A stretch of 64,000 bases of DNA from Streptomyces iranensis (GCF_017874715.1 NZ_JAGGLR010000007.1:186001-250000); one strand, 5' to 3'; shown: positions 1 to 8,332, counted from the stretch's first letter. Numbers and translations are program-made. The notes: generated by a model from the letters alone, not told the origin.

Positions 1-344
1 CCGCCGTCCTCGCCGAGACGGCGGAGTACCTGGGCGCGGGGCTGTCCGACCTGATCAACCTCTTCCAGCCCGAGCGCATCCTGGTCGGCGGCTGGGCCGG
101 TCTCCAGCTCGGCGCGCGCTTCCTGGACTCGGTGCGCCGCCACGCGCTGTCCTACGCGCTGCCGTACCCGTCCGGACGCGTCGGCATCGACCTGGGGGCG
201 CTGGGACCGGACGCGGTGACGGTGGGCGCCGCGATCCTGCCGCTCGCCGACTTCTTCGCCCGCGGTGGGCGCCGCCTGCCCGCCGGGCCCTCGCCGGAGC
301 CGTCCCCCGCGTGGCGCACGACCTTGGGCACGCGGCTGGCGTAG
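1..344 (+). CDS. ROK family protein, C-terminal part (5' cut by window edge)
   Basis: Open from position 3 to a TAG stop at 342-344; the beginning lies outside the window. The visible 113 residues contain the ROK C-terminal signature block: a helix ending in LINLFQPERILVGG, then a segment ending DAVTVGAAILPL, the usual closing helix of ROK regulators and sugar kinases. Because ROK kinases and ROK repressors share this region, the role (N-terminal winged helix or not) cannot be decided here. The neighbourhood of secreted glycan hydrolases, including a chitosanase with a CsnR-like box 10 kb downstream, makes a sugar-responsive repressor the more likely reading, but this is inference. Confidence 0.8.
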   Translation, partial: AVLAETAEYLGAGLSDLINLFQPERILVGGWAGLQLGARFLDSVRRHALSYALPYPSGRVGIDLGALGPDAVTVGAAILPLADFFARGGRRLPAGPSPEPSPAWRTTLGTRLA

Positions 345-371
345 GGGCGGGGCGGGCGGCACAGGGGGGGC

Positions 372-483
372 GACGCACATGCCTGGCGCAGGCGGAGGGG
401 ACGCACATGCCTGGTACAGGCGGAGGCGACGCACATGCCTGGTACAGGCGGAGGCGACGCACATGCCTGGCGGAGGCGCTACG
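372..483. repeat. 28-bp tandem repeat, 4 copies, between convergent genes
   Basis: Copies begin at 372, 400, 428 and 456; the shared core is GACGCACATGCCTGG followed by a variable C/A-rich GGCGGAGG tail, the fourth copy being degenerate. The period is not a multiple of three and the tract lies between the stops of two convergent genes, so it is not coding. A second, looser repeat (CCCACGTCCGGCGC) follows at about 509 and 558. Confidence 0.85.
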
Positions 484-574
484 CGCGCCTCCCGCGCAGG
501 AGGCGACGCCCACGTCCGGCGCAGGCGCTACGCACACGGGTGACACACGGGGCGCCCCCACGTCCGGCGCGGGG

Positions 575-608
575 CTACGCCGACTCCCATGCCGCTACGC
601 CGACTCCC
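575..608 (-). repeat. Duplicated 3' end of the LacI gene, stop codon included
   Basis: The last bases of the LacI gene on the minus strand, GGGAGTCGGCGTAG (595-608), recur exactly at 575-588, 20 bp downstream, including the TAG. This is one of a dozen such 3'-end duplications in the window. Confidence 0.85.
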
Positions 609-1635
609 GTACCACCAGCTCCGGTTCGAAGAGGACCGCGACCGGATCGGTGCGCAGGCCCCGGACGTGCTCGTCGAGCAGCCGGGCCATCGCCGCCGCC
701 ATGTCCTCCACCGGCTGGCGCACCGAGGTCAGCGGCGGCCGACAGGTGGCGGCCACGCTTGAGTCGTCGAAGCCGACGACCGCGACATCGTCGGGCACCC
801 GCCGGCCACGCTCCCTCAGCACCTGGCAGGCCCCCTGGGCCATCAGGTCGTTGGCCGCGAACACCCCTTCCACATCGGGGTGTTCGGCGAGCAGCGCGGT
901 CATCGCCACCACCCCGCTGTCCAGCGTGAATCCGCCCTCGGCCACCGGAACGTACGGATGCCCACCGCGGGCCATGGTGTCGCGGAATCCGGCGAGCCGC
1001 TCCTGGCTCGCCGGCACGGCCCACGGTCCCGACACGGTGGCCACCTTCCGGCACCCCCGGGCCAGCAGGCGCTCGGCGGCGATGCGGCCACCGTCCCAGT
1101 GCGCCAGGTCGACATGGCTGAGCGCCACCGGCCGCACGGGCCGGGCGAACAGCACGGCGGGCAGTCCGGCGTCAGCGAGCAGCGCGGGCAGTGGATCGTC
1201 GGGGTGGGTGGACACCACGAGGGCCCCGTCCGCGTTCCCCTGCCGCAGATACCTCACCACCTCCTGCCGGGCCTCGGGGGACTCGGCGAACATCAGCACC
1301 GGGTGCGTCGAGCGCGGCCGCAGGAACCCCACCACGCCACCGACCACCCGGCCGAAGAACGGGTCCGAGAACACCCGGGCGGCGAAGGCGTTCTGCTCCT
1401 CCTCCGAGGTGTCCCCGGCCCCGGAGACGACGAGCGCCACGGTGCCGGTGCGCCGGGTCACCAGCGATCTGGCCGCCCGGTTGGGCGCGTAGCCGGTCCT
1501 CTCGATCGCCAGCCGGACCAGGTCCTGGATGGCCGGATCCACATTGCGGACGCCATTGACGACCCGGGACACGGTCGCCCGGGAGACACCAGCTTCCCGG
1601 GCGACATCCTCCAAGGTCGGGGCCTGTCGGTTCAT
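595..1635 (-). CDS. LacI family transcriptional regulator
   Basis: 346 residues, the family's normal length. The N-terminus (about 7-28) holds the LacI helix-turn-helix, LEDVAREAGVSRATVSRVVN, followed by the hinge helix region and a periplasmic-binding-protein-like effector domain with the typical VVGFDDSSVAA and LTSVRQP blocks near the C-terminus. It lies beside and opposite to three secreted carbohydrate-active proteins. An AGAGCGCTCT palindrome sits 36 bp upstream of its start, and near-identical palindromes lie in the divergent DUF1996/GH55 promoter, so it very probably represses itself and the glycan locus and is released by an oligosaccharide. The ligand is not known; beta-1,3-gluco-oligosaccharide is my guess from the neighbours. 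Confidence 0.93.
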   Translation of the reverse strand: MNRQAPTLEDVAREAGVSRATVSRVVNGVRNVDPAIQDLVRLAIERTGYAPNRAARSLVTRRTGTVALVVSGAGDTSEEEQNAFAARVFSDPFFGRVVGGVVGFLRPRSTHPVLMFAESPEARQEVVRYLRQGNADGALVVSTHPDDPLPALLADAGLPAVLFARPVRPVALSHVDLAHWDGGRIAAERLLARGCRKVATVSGPWAVPASQERLAGFRDTMARGGHPYVPVAEGGFTLDSGVVAMTALLAEHPDVEGVFAANDLMAQGACQVLRERGRRVPDDVAVVGFDDSSVAATCRPPLTSVRQPVEDMAAAMARLLDEHVRGLRTDPVAVLFEPELVVRESA

Positions 1636-1670
1636 GTCCGCACCCTAGTGGCCGTGCGCCTCGGGGGCAT

Positions 1671-1680
1671 AGAGCGCTCT
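1671..1680. promoter_or_regulatory. LacI-type operator upstream of the LacI gene
   Basis: Perfect 10-bp palindrome AGAGCGCTCT in the short gap between the LacI start and the 3' end of the glycosidase gene. The AGCGCT centre is the usual core of streptomycete LacI/CebR-type operators. It matches the stronger copy at 4823-4836, so autoregulation is likely. Confidence 0.7.
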
Positions 1681-1692
1681 CCCGCCGCCCTC

Positions 1693-1708
1693 CTCAGTGG
1701 CTCAGTGG
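1693..1708 (-). repeat. Duplicated 3' end of the glycosidase gene
   Basis: CCACTGAG, which contains the TGA stop of the adjacent minus-strand glycosidase gene, occurs twice in direct succession (1701-1708, then 1693-1700). Confidence 0.7.
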
Positions 1709-3450
1709 TAGACGCCGAACTCGTAGAGCGAGTAGCCGTAGCCGGTGCCACGGGCCGTGCCGTGGACGCGGACGTAGCGCCCGGTGCCGGAGACGTCGAA
1801 GTCGTCCACACCACCGTTGCCGTCCGTCACCTCACGGACGGTGCGCCAGCTGCTGCCGTCGTCGGATGTCTGGATGGTGTACGCCTTGGCGTAGGCGGCC
1901 TCCCACACCAGCTGGACGTGGGTGAAGGAGGTGGACGCGCCGAGGTCCACCTGGAGCCACTGCGGATCGCTCCAGTCGGCGGCCCAGCGGGTGTCCGCCT
2001 TGCCGTCCACGGCGTTGGCCGGGGTGCAGGGGCAGTCGCCGCCACCGGTCTGGTACGAGGAGGCGGTGGCGGGCCTGCCGAGGGCCGCGTTGGTGCCGTT
2101 CACGGCGGGCGGGACGACCCGTACGGAACGGGTCTCGATGCCGACGTTGCCCTTGCCGTCGGTGGCCTTGACGTACACCTTCCACACGCCGGGGCGGTCC
2201 GGCGCGGTGACCCTCAGGCGGCCGCCGCCGAGGTCGGTGGCGGGCAGCGGGATGAGCCTCTTGTCCTTGTCGAGGTACATCGTGCTGCCCAGCACCTGGT
2301 AGGAAATGGCGTCGCCGTCGGGGTCGGTGGCCCTGACCGCGAGGGTCAGGTCGCGGCCCGCCTCCACCTTGGCGGCATCGCCCTCCACGGCCAGCGAGGA
2401 GACGACCGGCGGTGTGTTGTCGCGCGAGGTGTCCGCGCCGTAGGCCTTCTTCACCGCGTAGTACGACAGCCGCTTCTGCCCGGCGGGCAGCAGATTGAAC
2501 CAGACACCACCGAAGTCGTCCTCGGTGCCGTAGTGGAACATCGTGGCGCCGAGCGCGACGCCCTGGTGGCCGGTGACGCAGTTCCACGCCTTGGTGTAGC
2601 CCGCGGCCTTGGCCTGGTCGGTGGGCTCCTGCGGCACCCCATTGGAGTCGTCTGGCACCTCCCACTCCCCCGCCGGGCCGGTCTCGGTGACGATGTACGG
2701 CTTGGTGTAACCGCCCTGCTCCCAGGTGGCCTTGATGTCGCACACGGCGTTGTAGGAGTTGACGGCGTACAGATCGAGGTCGGGGGCGTTCTTCTGGTAG
2801 TACGGCCACGCGCCGGTCCAGGCGTCGGTGGAGGTCACCGGGTGGCCGGGGTCGATGGCATGGATCTTCTTGGCGATGTCGTTGACGAACGTGGTGTAGG
2901 CGTCCCGCTGCCGCTCCAGCTCATCGCCGCTGTAGCAGTTCTGGAGGCCGAGCACCGACTCGTTGCCCACGTTCCACATCAGCACGCCCGGGTGGTCCTT
3001 GTAGGCGGAGACCCATTTGGTGAACTCGGCGGCCATCTGATCCTTGTAGGCGGTGTCCGTCCGGTAGTTCACACAGCCGCCGCTGCCCGGTCCGCCACCG
3101 GGCTGCAGCCAGAATCCGGCGATCACCTTGATGCCGTGGGCGGCCGCCGAGTCGAAGAGGGGTTTGCTGGTGGCGTCGGTGCCCCAGGTGCGGATTGTGT
3201 TCACGCCCATCGACCGCAGATCGGGGAGGTAGCGGTCGGCGTCCGCGATGGCGGGGCCCCAGGTCAGGCCCTTGATCTGATACGGCTGGCCGTCCACGGT
3301 CAGCCGCCAGTCGCCCTGGGCGCCGGTGACCTTGACGACGCTTCCGGCGGCGTGTGCCTGCTGACCGGGCAGCGCGAGGGCACCGGCGGCCAGCAGACCG
3401 GCGGCGAGGGGCGCCGCGATACGGCGTGGGGCGGTACGGATCCGGGTCAT
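1702..3450 (-). CDS. Secreted GH-A clan glycoside hydrolase with C-terminal F5/8 type C (discoidin) domain
   Basis: 582 residues from the ATG at 3450. A Sec signal (ARR-type basic start, then a 20-residue hydrophobic stretch ending AHA) precedes a TIM-barrel domain of about 330 residues. That domain has the clan GH-A landmarks: MWNVGNES carries the Asn-Glu acid/base pair and YIVTETGP carries the likely nucleophile Glu. A beta-sandwich linker (380-460) follows, and residues about 470-582 form an F5/8C module (NAALGRPATASS ... WLQVDLG) of the CBM32 kind that binds sugars. The exact GH family is not clear; GH2-, GH5- and GH72-like barrels share these motifs. It is transcribed with the LacI regulator and lies downstream of the DUF1996 gene. 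A role in extracellular glucan or glycoprotein breakdown is inferred. Confidence 0.85.
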   Translation of the reverse strand: MTRIRTAPRRIAAPLAAGLLAAGALALPGQQAHAAGSVVKVTGAQGDWRLTVDGQPYQIKGLTWGPAIADADRYLPDLRSMGVNTIRTWGTDATSKPLFDSAAAHGIKVIAGFWLQPGGGPGSGGCVNYRTDTAYKDQMAAEFTKWVSAYKDHPGVLMWNVGNESVLGLQNCYSGDELERQRDAYTTFVNDIAKKIHAIDPGHPVTSTDAWTGAWPYYQKNAPDLDLYAVNSYNAVCDIKATWEQGGYTKPYIVTETGPAGEWEVPDDSNGVPQEPTDQAKAAGYTKAWNCVTGHQGVALGATMFHYGTEDDFGGVWFNLLPAGQKRLSYYAVKKAYGADTSRDNTPPVVSSLAVEGDAAKVEAGRDLTLAVRATDPDGDAISYQVLGSTMYLDKDKRLIPLPATDLGGGRLRVTAPDRPGVWKVYVKATDGKGNVGIETRSVRVVPPAVNGTNAALGRPATASSYQTGGGDCPCTPANAVDGKADTRWAADWSDPQWLQVDLGASTSFTHVQLVWEAAYAKAYTIQTSDDGSSWRTVREVTDGNGGVDDFDVSGTGRYVRVHGTARGTGYGYSLYEFGVYH

Positions 3451-3494
3451 GGTGGTGTCTTTCGGTGTGTCGGCGGGGGGAGTCGAGTGCGGAC

Positions 3495-3533
3495 GGCCCG
3501 GCCGCGGCGGGGTGTCCCGCGAGCGGCCGGGCC
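3495..3533 (-). terminator. Strong GC hairpin after the DUF1996 gene
   Basis: GGCCCGGCCGC at 3495-3505 pairs with its exact complement at 3523-3533; the loop itself folds (GCGGG/CCCGC). There is no T run. Placed downstream of the DUF1996 stop and its duplicated tail, it probably ends that transcript or insulates the glycosidase gene. Confidence 0.6.
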
Positions 3534-3539
3534 GCGGTG

Positions 3540-3583
3540 CTACGGCAGCTACGGCAGCTACGGCAGCCGCTGTGCTACGGCAG
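3540..3583 (-). repeat. 9-bp array built from the 3' end of the DUF1996 gene
   Basis: The gene ends CTGCCGTAG (575-583 of the 3000s: 3575-3583), encoding Leu-Pro-stop. The same nine bases recur at 3558-3566, 3549-3557 and 3540-3548, so the stop codon is present four times in the same reading register. Confidence 0.9.
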
Positions 3584-4693
3584 CTCGTAGTTCTCGTCGA
3601 GGACCGCTCCGGCCTCGGGGTGGGTCTGGTCATAGCCACGGGCGTCGCACTGCAGCGCCCCGACCACGCAGTGGTCGACGAGCGCCTTGAGCGTGGGCGC
3701 GTCCCAGGCGTTGAAGAAGTCGTAGTGGAACGACCAGCTCGGACCGCTGGCCAGCCTCGCCCGGGAGAGGTCACCGTTGACCGGGAAGGCCATCTTGAAC
3801 TCGATCATCGGCAGCGCCACCGGGTGGTCGGCGGGGCACACGTTGTTGTTCGTACCGGGGTTGACCACCGGGTAGGCCATGTGGCTCCGGTGGTCGGGCG
3901 TGTCCAGGTACTTACCGTCCCAGCAACTGGGCGCCTGGAAACGGATGTTGAGCTGGACCTCGGGACGGCTCGGGCAGTCCTTGGGGAATTCGACGTTGAA
4001 GAAGCTGTCGCCGCACTCCCAGCCCTCCACGAAGCCGGGGTGACGGCGGAACTCCTCGGCGGTCTGCATCGGGTCGCCCACCACGAACCGCAGTCCCTTG
4101 GGGAACGGCCGGACACTGGTGTAGTCGGTCACGCCCGCCTTGTAGTAAATGGTCTGCGGGCCGATGGGCAGCACCGGCCTGTCGCCGTTTGAGAGCGTGG
4201 GCATCCAGTAACCGGACTTGTCCCCCGGCGCCTTGCAGGTGGTGCGGCCGGCGTCGAGGGAGGCCGTGGTGCTGGCCGCGTCGGTCGTGGTGTTGCCCAT
4301 GAAGGTGTGGTCATGGGACGCGCCCGGCTGCTGCGGATACACGATGGGGTCATCCGGTTTGGTGTGGCTCACCGAGCAGTTGGCCTGGAACTCGTGGAAG
4401 TAGCGGTGGGGCGGCTCCTTCGTGGACGGGGTGACGCCGGTGACCGGCGGGTTCGCGGGAATGTAGCCGTCGCCGTCCGGGTCCTCGGGCGAGGAGGCGG
4501 ACGACGCCGCCATGGTGTGCCCCGCGTGGGCCGCGTGCCCGGCTCGGGCCGCGTGGGCCGCCGTGACACCGCCGCCCGCGGACTTCGCCGCGGGCGTCTC
4601 GGCGCTCATCGCGATACCGCCGAGCCCCAGCGAGGTCAGCAGCAGCGCGCCCGCGATCAGAGTGGATGAAACGATCTTCGATCTCCGTGCCAT
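3575..4693 (-). CDS. Secreted DUF1996 domain protein
   Basis: 372 residues from the ATG at 4693, which has a good ribosome site (AGGAG, 5 nt away). Basic start MARRSK and a hydrophobic segment form a Sec signal; a His/Ala-rich spacer (HAARAGHAAHAGH) follows, then one DUF1996 domain of about 290 residues with its characteristic HEFQANCSVSH and PGASHDHTFMGN blocks and several paired cysteines. DUF1996 proteins are common in fungi and scattered in actinomycetes; no biochemical role is established to my knowledge. Its promoter region carries a perfect LacI-type palindrome and it is divergent from a GH55-like gene, so it is probably co-induced with glucan-degrading enzymes. It may be a glycan-binding or hydrolytic protein, but that is inference. 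Confidence 0.88.
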   Translation of the reverse strand: MARRSKIVSSTLIAGALLLTSLGLGGIAMSAETPAAKSAGGGVTAAHAARAGHAAHAGHTMAASSASSPEDPDGDGYIPANPPVTGVTPSTKEPPHRYFHEFQANCSVSHTKPDDPIVYPQQPGASHDHTFMGNTTTDAASTTASLDAGRTTCKAPGDKSGYWMPTLSNGDRPVLPIGPQTIYYKAGVTDYTSVRPFPKGLRFVVGDPMQTAEEFRRHPGFVEGWECGDSFFNVEFPKDCPSRPEVQLNIRFQAPSCWDGKYLDTPDHRSHMAYPVVNPGTNNNVCPADHPVALPMIEFKMAFPVNGDLSRARLASGPSWSFHYDFFNAWDAPTLKALVDHCVVGALQCDARGYDQTHPEAGAVLDENYELP

Positions 4694-4822
4694 GGAGACT
4701 CCTGCCACATGGAGAGGGGGGTGAAGGTGGCCGGGCGGCCCTCGCACGGCGAGGACTCGCGACGCCGTGGGTGCGGACCGGGCCGCCCGTATGACGGGCC
4801 GTCACCGGCCCGCGACAACATG

Positions 4823-4836
4823 GGAGAGCGCTCTCC
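4823..4836. promoter_or_regulatory. LacI-type operator in the divergent DUF1996/GH55 promoter
   Basis: Perfect 14-bp palindrome GGAGAGCGCTCTCC in the 443-bp gap (4694-5136) between the divergent DUF1996 and GH55-like genes. The rest of the gap holds a second weaker site (5080-5091) and A/T-richer stretches around 4990-5060 that may carry the promoters; I see no gene there. Confidence 0.8.
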
Positions 4837-5079
4837 GAGATGGGAGTGTCCGGGCGGGAGCACAAAGGTGTCAAGGCGTCGAGCGGAAAGGATCAGAGAC
4901 CGGCCCCCCTTTCCCTCTTGAACACAACGGTCAGAGGCGCGGCCGACCACAAATCTCCCCAAGTTCGCCCGAACCAGGGGATCCACCAGGGCAGTTGACG
5001 TTCAAAAAGCAACAACATGTAAGGACTGTGGTCACAACTCTTGACGAGTCGTTCACATGGATGAAGCATGCGACGGCAA

Positions 5080-5091
5080 GAGAGCGCTCCC
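5080..5091. promoter_or_regulatory. Second LacI-type operator, proximal to the GH55-like gene
   Basis: GAGAGCGCTCCC shares the AGCGCT core and flanks of the 4823 palindrome with one arm imperfect. It sits 46 bp before the GH55-like start, where a bound repressor would block transcription. Confidence 0.65.
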
Positions 5092-5136
5092 TCACCCCCC
5101 ATCCCGTTCATTTACTGAACCAGGAGAGACGCCCCC

Positions 5137-6942
5137 ATGACGCCTTCCCCCACGTCTTCCTCCTCCGGCCGCTCCGCGGTCGGCCGCCGGGCGGTGCTCG
5201 GCGCCGCGGCCGCCGTCGCATCGGTCCCCGCCCTCGGCGGCCTGGCCGCTCCCGCGGCCGCCGCCCCCTCGGGCCGGGGCAGAAGCCCCAAGGCCCTGCC
5301 CGGCGGTGGCGACCTCGGCCCGAACGTGATCGTCTTCGACCCGTCCACGCCCGGCATCCAGGCCAAGCTGGACGAGGTGTTCAAGAAGCAGGAGTCGGCC
5401 CAGTTCGGCACCGGGCGCTACGCCCTGCTGTTCAAGCCCGGCAGCTACAGCGGGCTCAACGCCCAGCTCGGCTTCTACACCTCCATCGCCGGGCTGGGGC
5501 TGTCCCCCGACGACACGACCATCAACGGCGACATCACGGTGGACGCCGGGTGGTTCAACGGCAATGCCACCCAGAACTTCTGGCGTTCGGCGGAGAACCT
5601 CGCGGTCGTACCGGTCAACGGCACCAACCGCTGGGCCGTGGCACAGGCGGCCCCCTTCCGGCGGATGCACGTCCGCGGCGGGCTCAACCTCGCCCCCGAC
5701 GGCTACGGCTGGGCGAGCGGCGGCTACATCGCGGACAGCCGCATCGACGGCCAGGTCGGACCGTACTCCCAGCAGCAGTGGTACACCCGCGACAGCGCGG
5801 TCGGCGGCTGGCTCAACGGCGTGTGGAACATGGTGTTCTCCGGTGTGGAGGGCGCACCCGGGCAGAGCTTCCCCAACCCGCCGTACACCACGCTCAACAC
5901 CACCCCCATCTCCCGGGAGAAGCCCTTCCTGTACCTCAACGGCAGCGAGTACCGGGTCTTCCTGCCCGAGAAGCGCACCAACGCCCGCGGTGTCACCTGG
6001 GGCAACGGCACCCCCAGAGGCACCTCGCTGCCGCTGTCGCAGTTCTACGTGGCCAAGCCCGGCGTCACCGCGGCCACCCTCAACGAGGCGCTGACCCAGG
6101 GGCTGCATCTGCTGCTCACCCCGGGGATCTACCACCTCGACCGGCCGGTCCAGGTGAACCGCGCGAACACCGTCGTCCTGGGGCTCGGCTACGCCACGCT
6201 CATCCCCGACAACGGCGTCACCGCGGTGAAGGTCGCCGATGTCGACGGGGTGCGGCTGGCCGGTTTCCTCGTCGACGCCGGGCCGGTGAACTCCGCCACG
6301 CTGCTGGAGGTCGGCCCGCAGGGGGCCTCGGCCGACCACTCGGCCAACCCCACCACCGTCCAGGACGTGTTCATCCGCATCGGCGGCGCGGGCCCCGGCA
6401 AGGCCACCACCAGCATGGTGATCAACAGCCGGCACACCATCGTCGACCACACCTGGGTCTGGCGCGCCGACCACGGCGACGGGGTCGGCTGGGAGACCAA
6501 CCGCGCCGACTACGGCGTCCGGGTCAACGGCGACGACGTGCTGGCCACGGGGCTCTTCGTGGAGCACTTCAACAAGTACGACGTGCAGTGGTTCGGGCAG
6601 CGGGGCCGGACCATCTTCTTCCAGAACGAGAAGGCGTACGACGCCCCGAACCAGGCGGCCATCCAGAACGGCTCCATCAAGGGCTACGCCGCCTACAAGG
6701 TGGCCGATTCGGTGACCACGCACGAGGGATGGGGGCTCGGCAGCTACTGCTACTACAACGTCGCCCCGAGCATCGTGCAGCACCACGGCTTCGCCGCGCC
6801 GAACGCGTCGGGGGTGAAGTTCCACAATCTGCTGGTCGTCTCGCTCGGCGGCCAGGGCCAGTACGAGCGTGTCATCAATGACACCGGGTCCCCGACCTCG
6901 GGCACCTCCACCGTGCCGTCCACTGTGGTGTCATATCCCTGA
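5137..6942 (+). CDS. TAT-exported beta-helix glycoside hydrolase, GH55-like (exo-beta-1,3-glucanase type)
   Basis: 601 residues. The N-terminus has a twin-arginine signal (GRRAVLG, then an Ala-rich hydrophobic region ending AAAA at about residue 43). The rest is a long pectate-lyase-like double beta-helix with GH55-style segments such as GLFVEHFNKYDVQWFGQRG and a repeated NxxY/NGxxxR texture. Length and layout fit bacterial GH55 laminarinases of about 600 residues; database entries of this type are often misnamed adenylyl cyclase or coagulation-factor proteins. GH55 enzymes release glucose from the non-reducing ends of beta-1,3-glucan. The catalytic Glu was not mapped here. Controlled by two LacI-type boxes upstream. 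The family call is strong, the substrate moderate. Confidence 0.75.
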   Translation: MTPSPTSSSSGRSAVGRRAVLGAAAAVASVPALGGLAAPAAAAPSGRGRSPKALPGGGDLGPNVIVFDPSTPGIQAKLDEVFKKQESAQFGTGRYALLFKPGSYSGLNAQLGFYTSIAGLGLSPDDTTINGDITVDAGWFNGNATQNFWRSAENLAVVPVNGTNRWAVAQAAPFRRMHVRGGLNLAPDGYGWASGGYIADSRIDGQVGPYSQQQWYTRDSAVGGWLNGVWNMVFSGVEGAPGQSFPNPPYTTLNTTPISREKPFLYLNGSEYRVFLPEKRTNARGVTWGNGTPRGTSLPLSQFYVAKPGVTAATLNEALTQGLHLLLTPGIYHLDRPVQVNRANTVVLGLGYATLIPDNGVTAVKVADVDGVRLAGFLVDAGPVNSATLLEVGPQGASADHSANPTTVQDVFIRIGGAGPGKATTSMVINSRHTIVDHTWVWRADHGDGVGWETNRADYGVRVNGDDVLATGLFVEHFNKYDVQWFGQRGRTIFFQNEKAYDAPNQAAIQNGSIKGYAAYKVADSVTTHEGWGLGSYCYYNVAPSIVQHHGFAAPNASGVKFHNLLVVSLGGQGQYERVINDTGSPTSGTSTVPSTVVSYP

Positions 6943-7018
6943 TCTACGATGCCTCGCGGGTCGGTGCCCCCGGTGAACCGCCCCTCGAAGTGCCGACGCC
7001 CAGGAAGGACCACACACC

Positions 7019-7492
7019 ATGGCCATCACCCCCGTGCGCGACCGCTCCACGATCATGGTGCTCAACGGACCGAACCTGAACCTCCTGGGCCGCCGGCAAC
7101 CCGAGATCTACGGCACCGACACGCTGGCCGACATCGAGAAGCTGGTGGCCGAGACCGCCGCGCCGCACGGTCTGACGACCGACTGCCGGCAGAGCAACCA
7201 CGAGGGCCAGCTGATCGACTGGATCCATGAGGCCCGGGAGCGCCACGCGGCGGTCATCATCAACCCCGCGGGGTACTCCCACACCTCCGTCGCCCTGCGC
7301 GACGCCCTGGCCACCTGCGACGGTCTGCCGATCGTGGAGGTGCACATCTCCAACATCCACCAGCGGGAGACCTTCCGGCACCACTCCTATGTCTCCGCGC
7401 TGGCCAGCGGGGTGATCGCCGGATGCGGTGTCCAGGGCTACGCATTCGCCGTCGAGCGGGTGGCGGCCCTGCTGGCCGCCGCCAGGGCGTAG
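7019..7492 (+). CDS. aroQ: Type II 3-dehydroquinate dehydratase
   Basis: 157 residues, standard for the dodecameric type II enzyme that converts 3-dehydroquinate to 3-dehydroshikimate. Landmarks are NGPNLNLLGRRQPEIYG with the reactive Tyr, NPAGYSHTSVALRDAL, and EVHISNIHQRETFRHHSY with the catalytic His. The ATG follows GGAAGGA at suitable distance. It stands alone between glycan genes rather than with other shikimate genes, so it may serve quinate/dehydroquinate catabolism or be a second copy; the sequence cannot distinguish these. The gene's end is tandemly repeated after the stop (7486-7521). Confidence 0.93.
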   Translation: MAITPVRDRSTIMVLNGPNLNLLGRRQPEIYGTDTLADIEKLVAETAAPHGLTTDCRQSNHEGQLIDWIHEARERHAAVIINPAGYSHTSVALRDALATCDGLPIVEVHISNIHQRETFRHHSYVSALASGVIAGCGVQGYAFAVERVAALLAAARA

Positions 7493-7521
7493 GCGCAGGC
7501 GTAGACGCGGGCGCAGACGTA
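7486..7521 (+). repeat. 12-bp array at the 3' end of aroQ, stop codon included
   Basis: Three 12-bp units start at 7486, 7498 and 7510. The first, GGCGTAGGCGCA, spans the TAG stop of aroQ; the second keeps a TAG in the same place and the third has CAG. Confidence 0.75.
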
Positions 7522-7531
7522 CGACATCTCG

Positions 7532-7560
7532 GGCCCTGATCAGACCTCAGGCCCTGATCA
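7532..7560 (-). repeat. Duplicated 3' end of the DeoR gene
   Basis: TGATCAGGGCC, the last codons before the DeoR stop (7550-7560 on the minus strand), is repeated 18 bp further on at 7532-7542, with the TGA stop between the copies. Confidence 0.75.
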
Positions 7561-8332
7561 CACGGACACCGGCCTCGGTGTACGGAGCGACCAGCTCCTC
7601 ATCGGCGCCGGTGTCCGTGATCAGCACATCGATCTCGTCCAGTGCGCAGATCCGGGCGAACGCCCGGCGGCCCAGCTTGGAGCTGTCCGCCACGACCACC
7701 ACCCGGGTGGCCCGGCCGGCCATGAGGTGGTTGATGCTGGCCTCGCCCTCATGGTGGGCGGTCGCGCCCTGGACCGTGTCCAGGGCGTCCACACCGAGGA
7801 TCGCCAGATCCAGCGACACCTGGTCCAGCACTCCGGTGGCCAGCGGCCCCATCAGCTCGAAGGACTGCGGACGGGCCACCCCACCAGTGAGCACGATCTT
7901 GACCTGGGGGCGCACCGCCAGCTCATTGGCGATGTTCAGGGCATTGGTGACGACCGTGACGGCCGGACCGCCGCCCGATGTGGAAAGGTCACCGCGCGTG
8001 GAGATGGCGCGGGCCACCTCGGTGGTGGTCGTCCCGCCGTTGAGCCCCACGATCGAGCCCGGTTCGGCCATCCGGGCCGCGGCCGCGGCGATGCGCTGCT
8101 TCTCCGAGGCGCGCCGGGCGGTCTTGTAGCGCAGCGGTAGGTCGTACGAGAGGTTATGCGCGACCGCGCCGCCACGGGTGCGCGTCAGCATCTGCTGCTG
8201 AGCGAGTTCATCCAGGTCGCGCCGGATGGTCGCGGCGGACACCGCCAGCTCGGCGGCCGCCTCCTCGACATCGATTCTGCCGTCCCTGGCCAGCAGATCC
8301 AACAGGGCGTTCCAGCGCTCGGGCCGTTTCAC
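7547..8332 (-). CDS. DeoR/GlpR family regulator (AgaR-like)
   Basis: 261 residues from the GTG at 8332, preceded by TAGGGTG; a second in-frame GTG at 8341 is possible. The N-terminal DeoR helix-turn-helix (about 5-57) reads LARDGRIDVEEAAAELAVSAATIRRDLDEL, and the DeoRC sensor domain follows with GLNGGTTT, the phosphosugar-binding loop, and VVVADSSKLG near the end. Family members sense sugar phosphates. It is divergent from an AgaS-like SIS protein and a class II aldolase, so it most likely represses them and responds to an amino-sugar phosphate. The 125-bp divergent gap is the expected operator region, but I could not single out a site. Confidence 0.9.
   Translation of the reverse strand: MKRPERWNALLDLLARDGRIDVEEAAAELAVSAATIRRDLDELAQQQMLTRTRGGAVAHNLSYDLPLRYKTARRASEKQRIAAAAARMAEPGSIVGLNGGTTTTEVARAISTRGDLSTSGGGPAVTVVTNALNIANELAVRPQVKIVLTGGVARPQSFELMGPLATGVLDQVSLDLAILGVDALDTVQGATAHHEGEASINHLMAGRATRVVVVADSSKLGRRAFARICALDEIDVLITDTGADEELVAPYTEAGVRVIRA

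Noticed and set aside
372..483. Tandem repeats considered as a CRISPR array
   Set aside because: Units are contiguous with no unique spacers, and no cas genes are near.
4767..6881. A 704-codon plus-strand frame over the GH55-like gene
   Set aside because: It is the +1 shifted frame of the real gene; the product is Arg/Pro-rich without structure, while the chosen frame has a TAT signal and conserved core.
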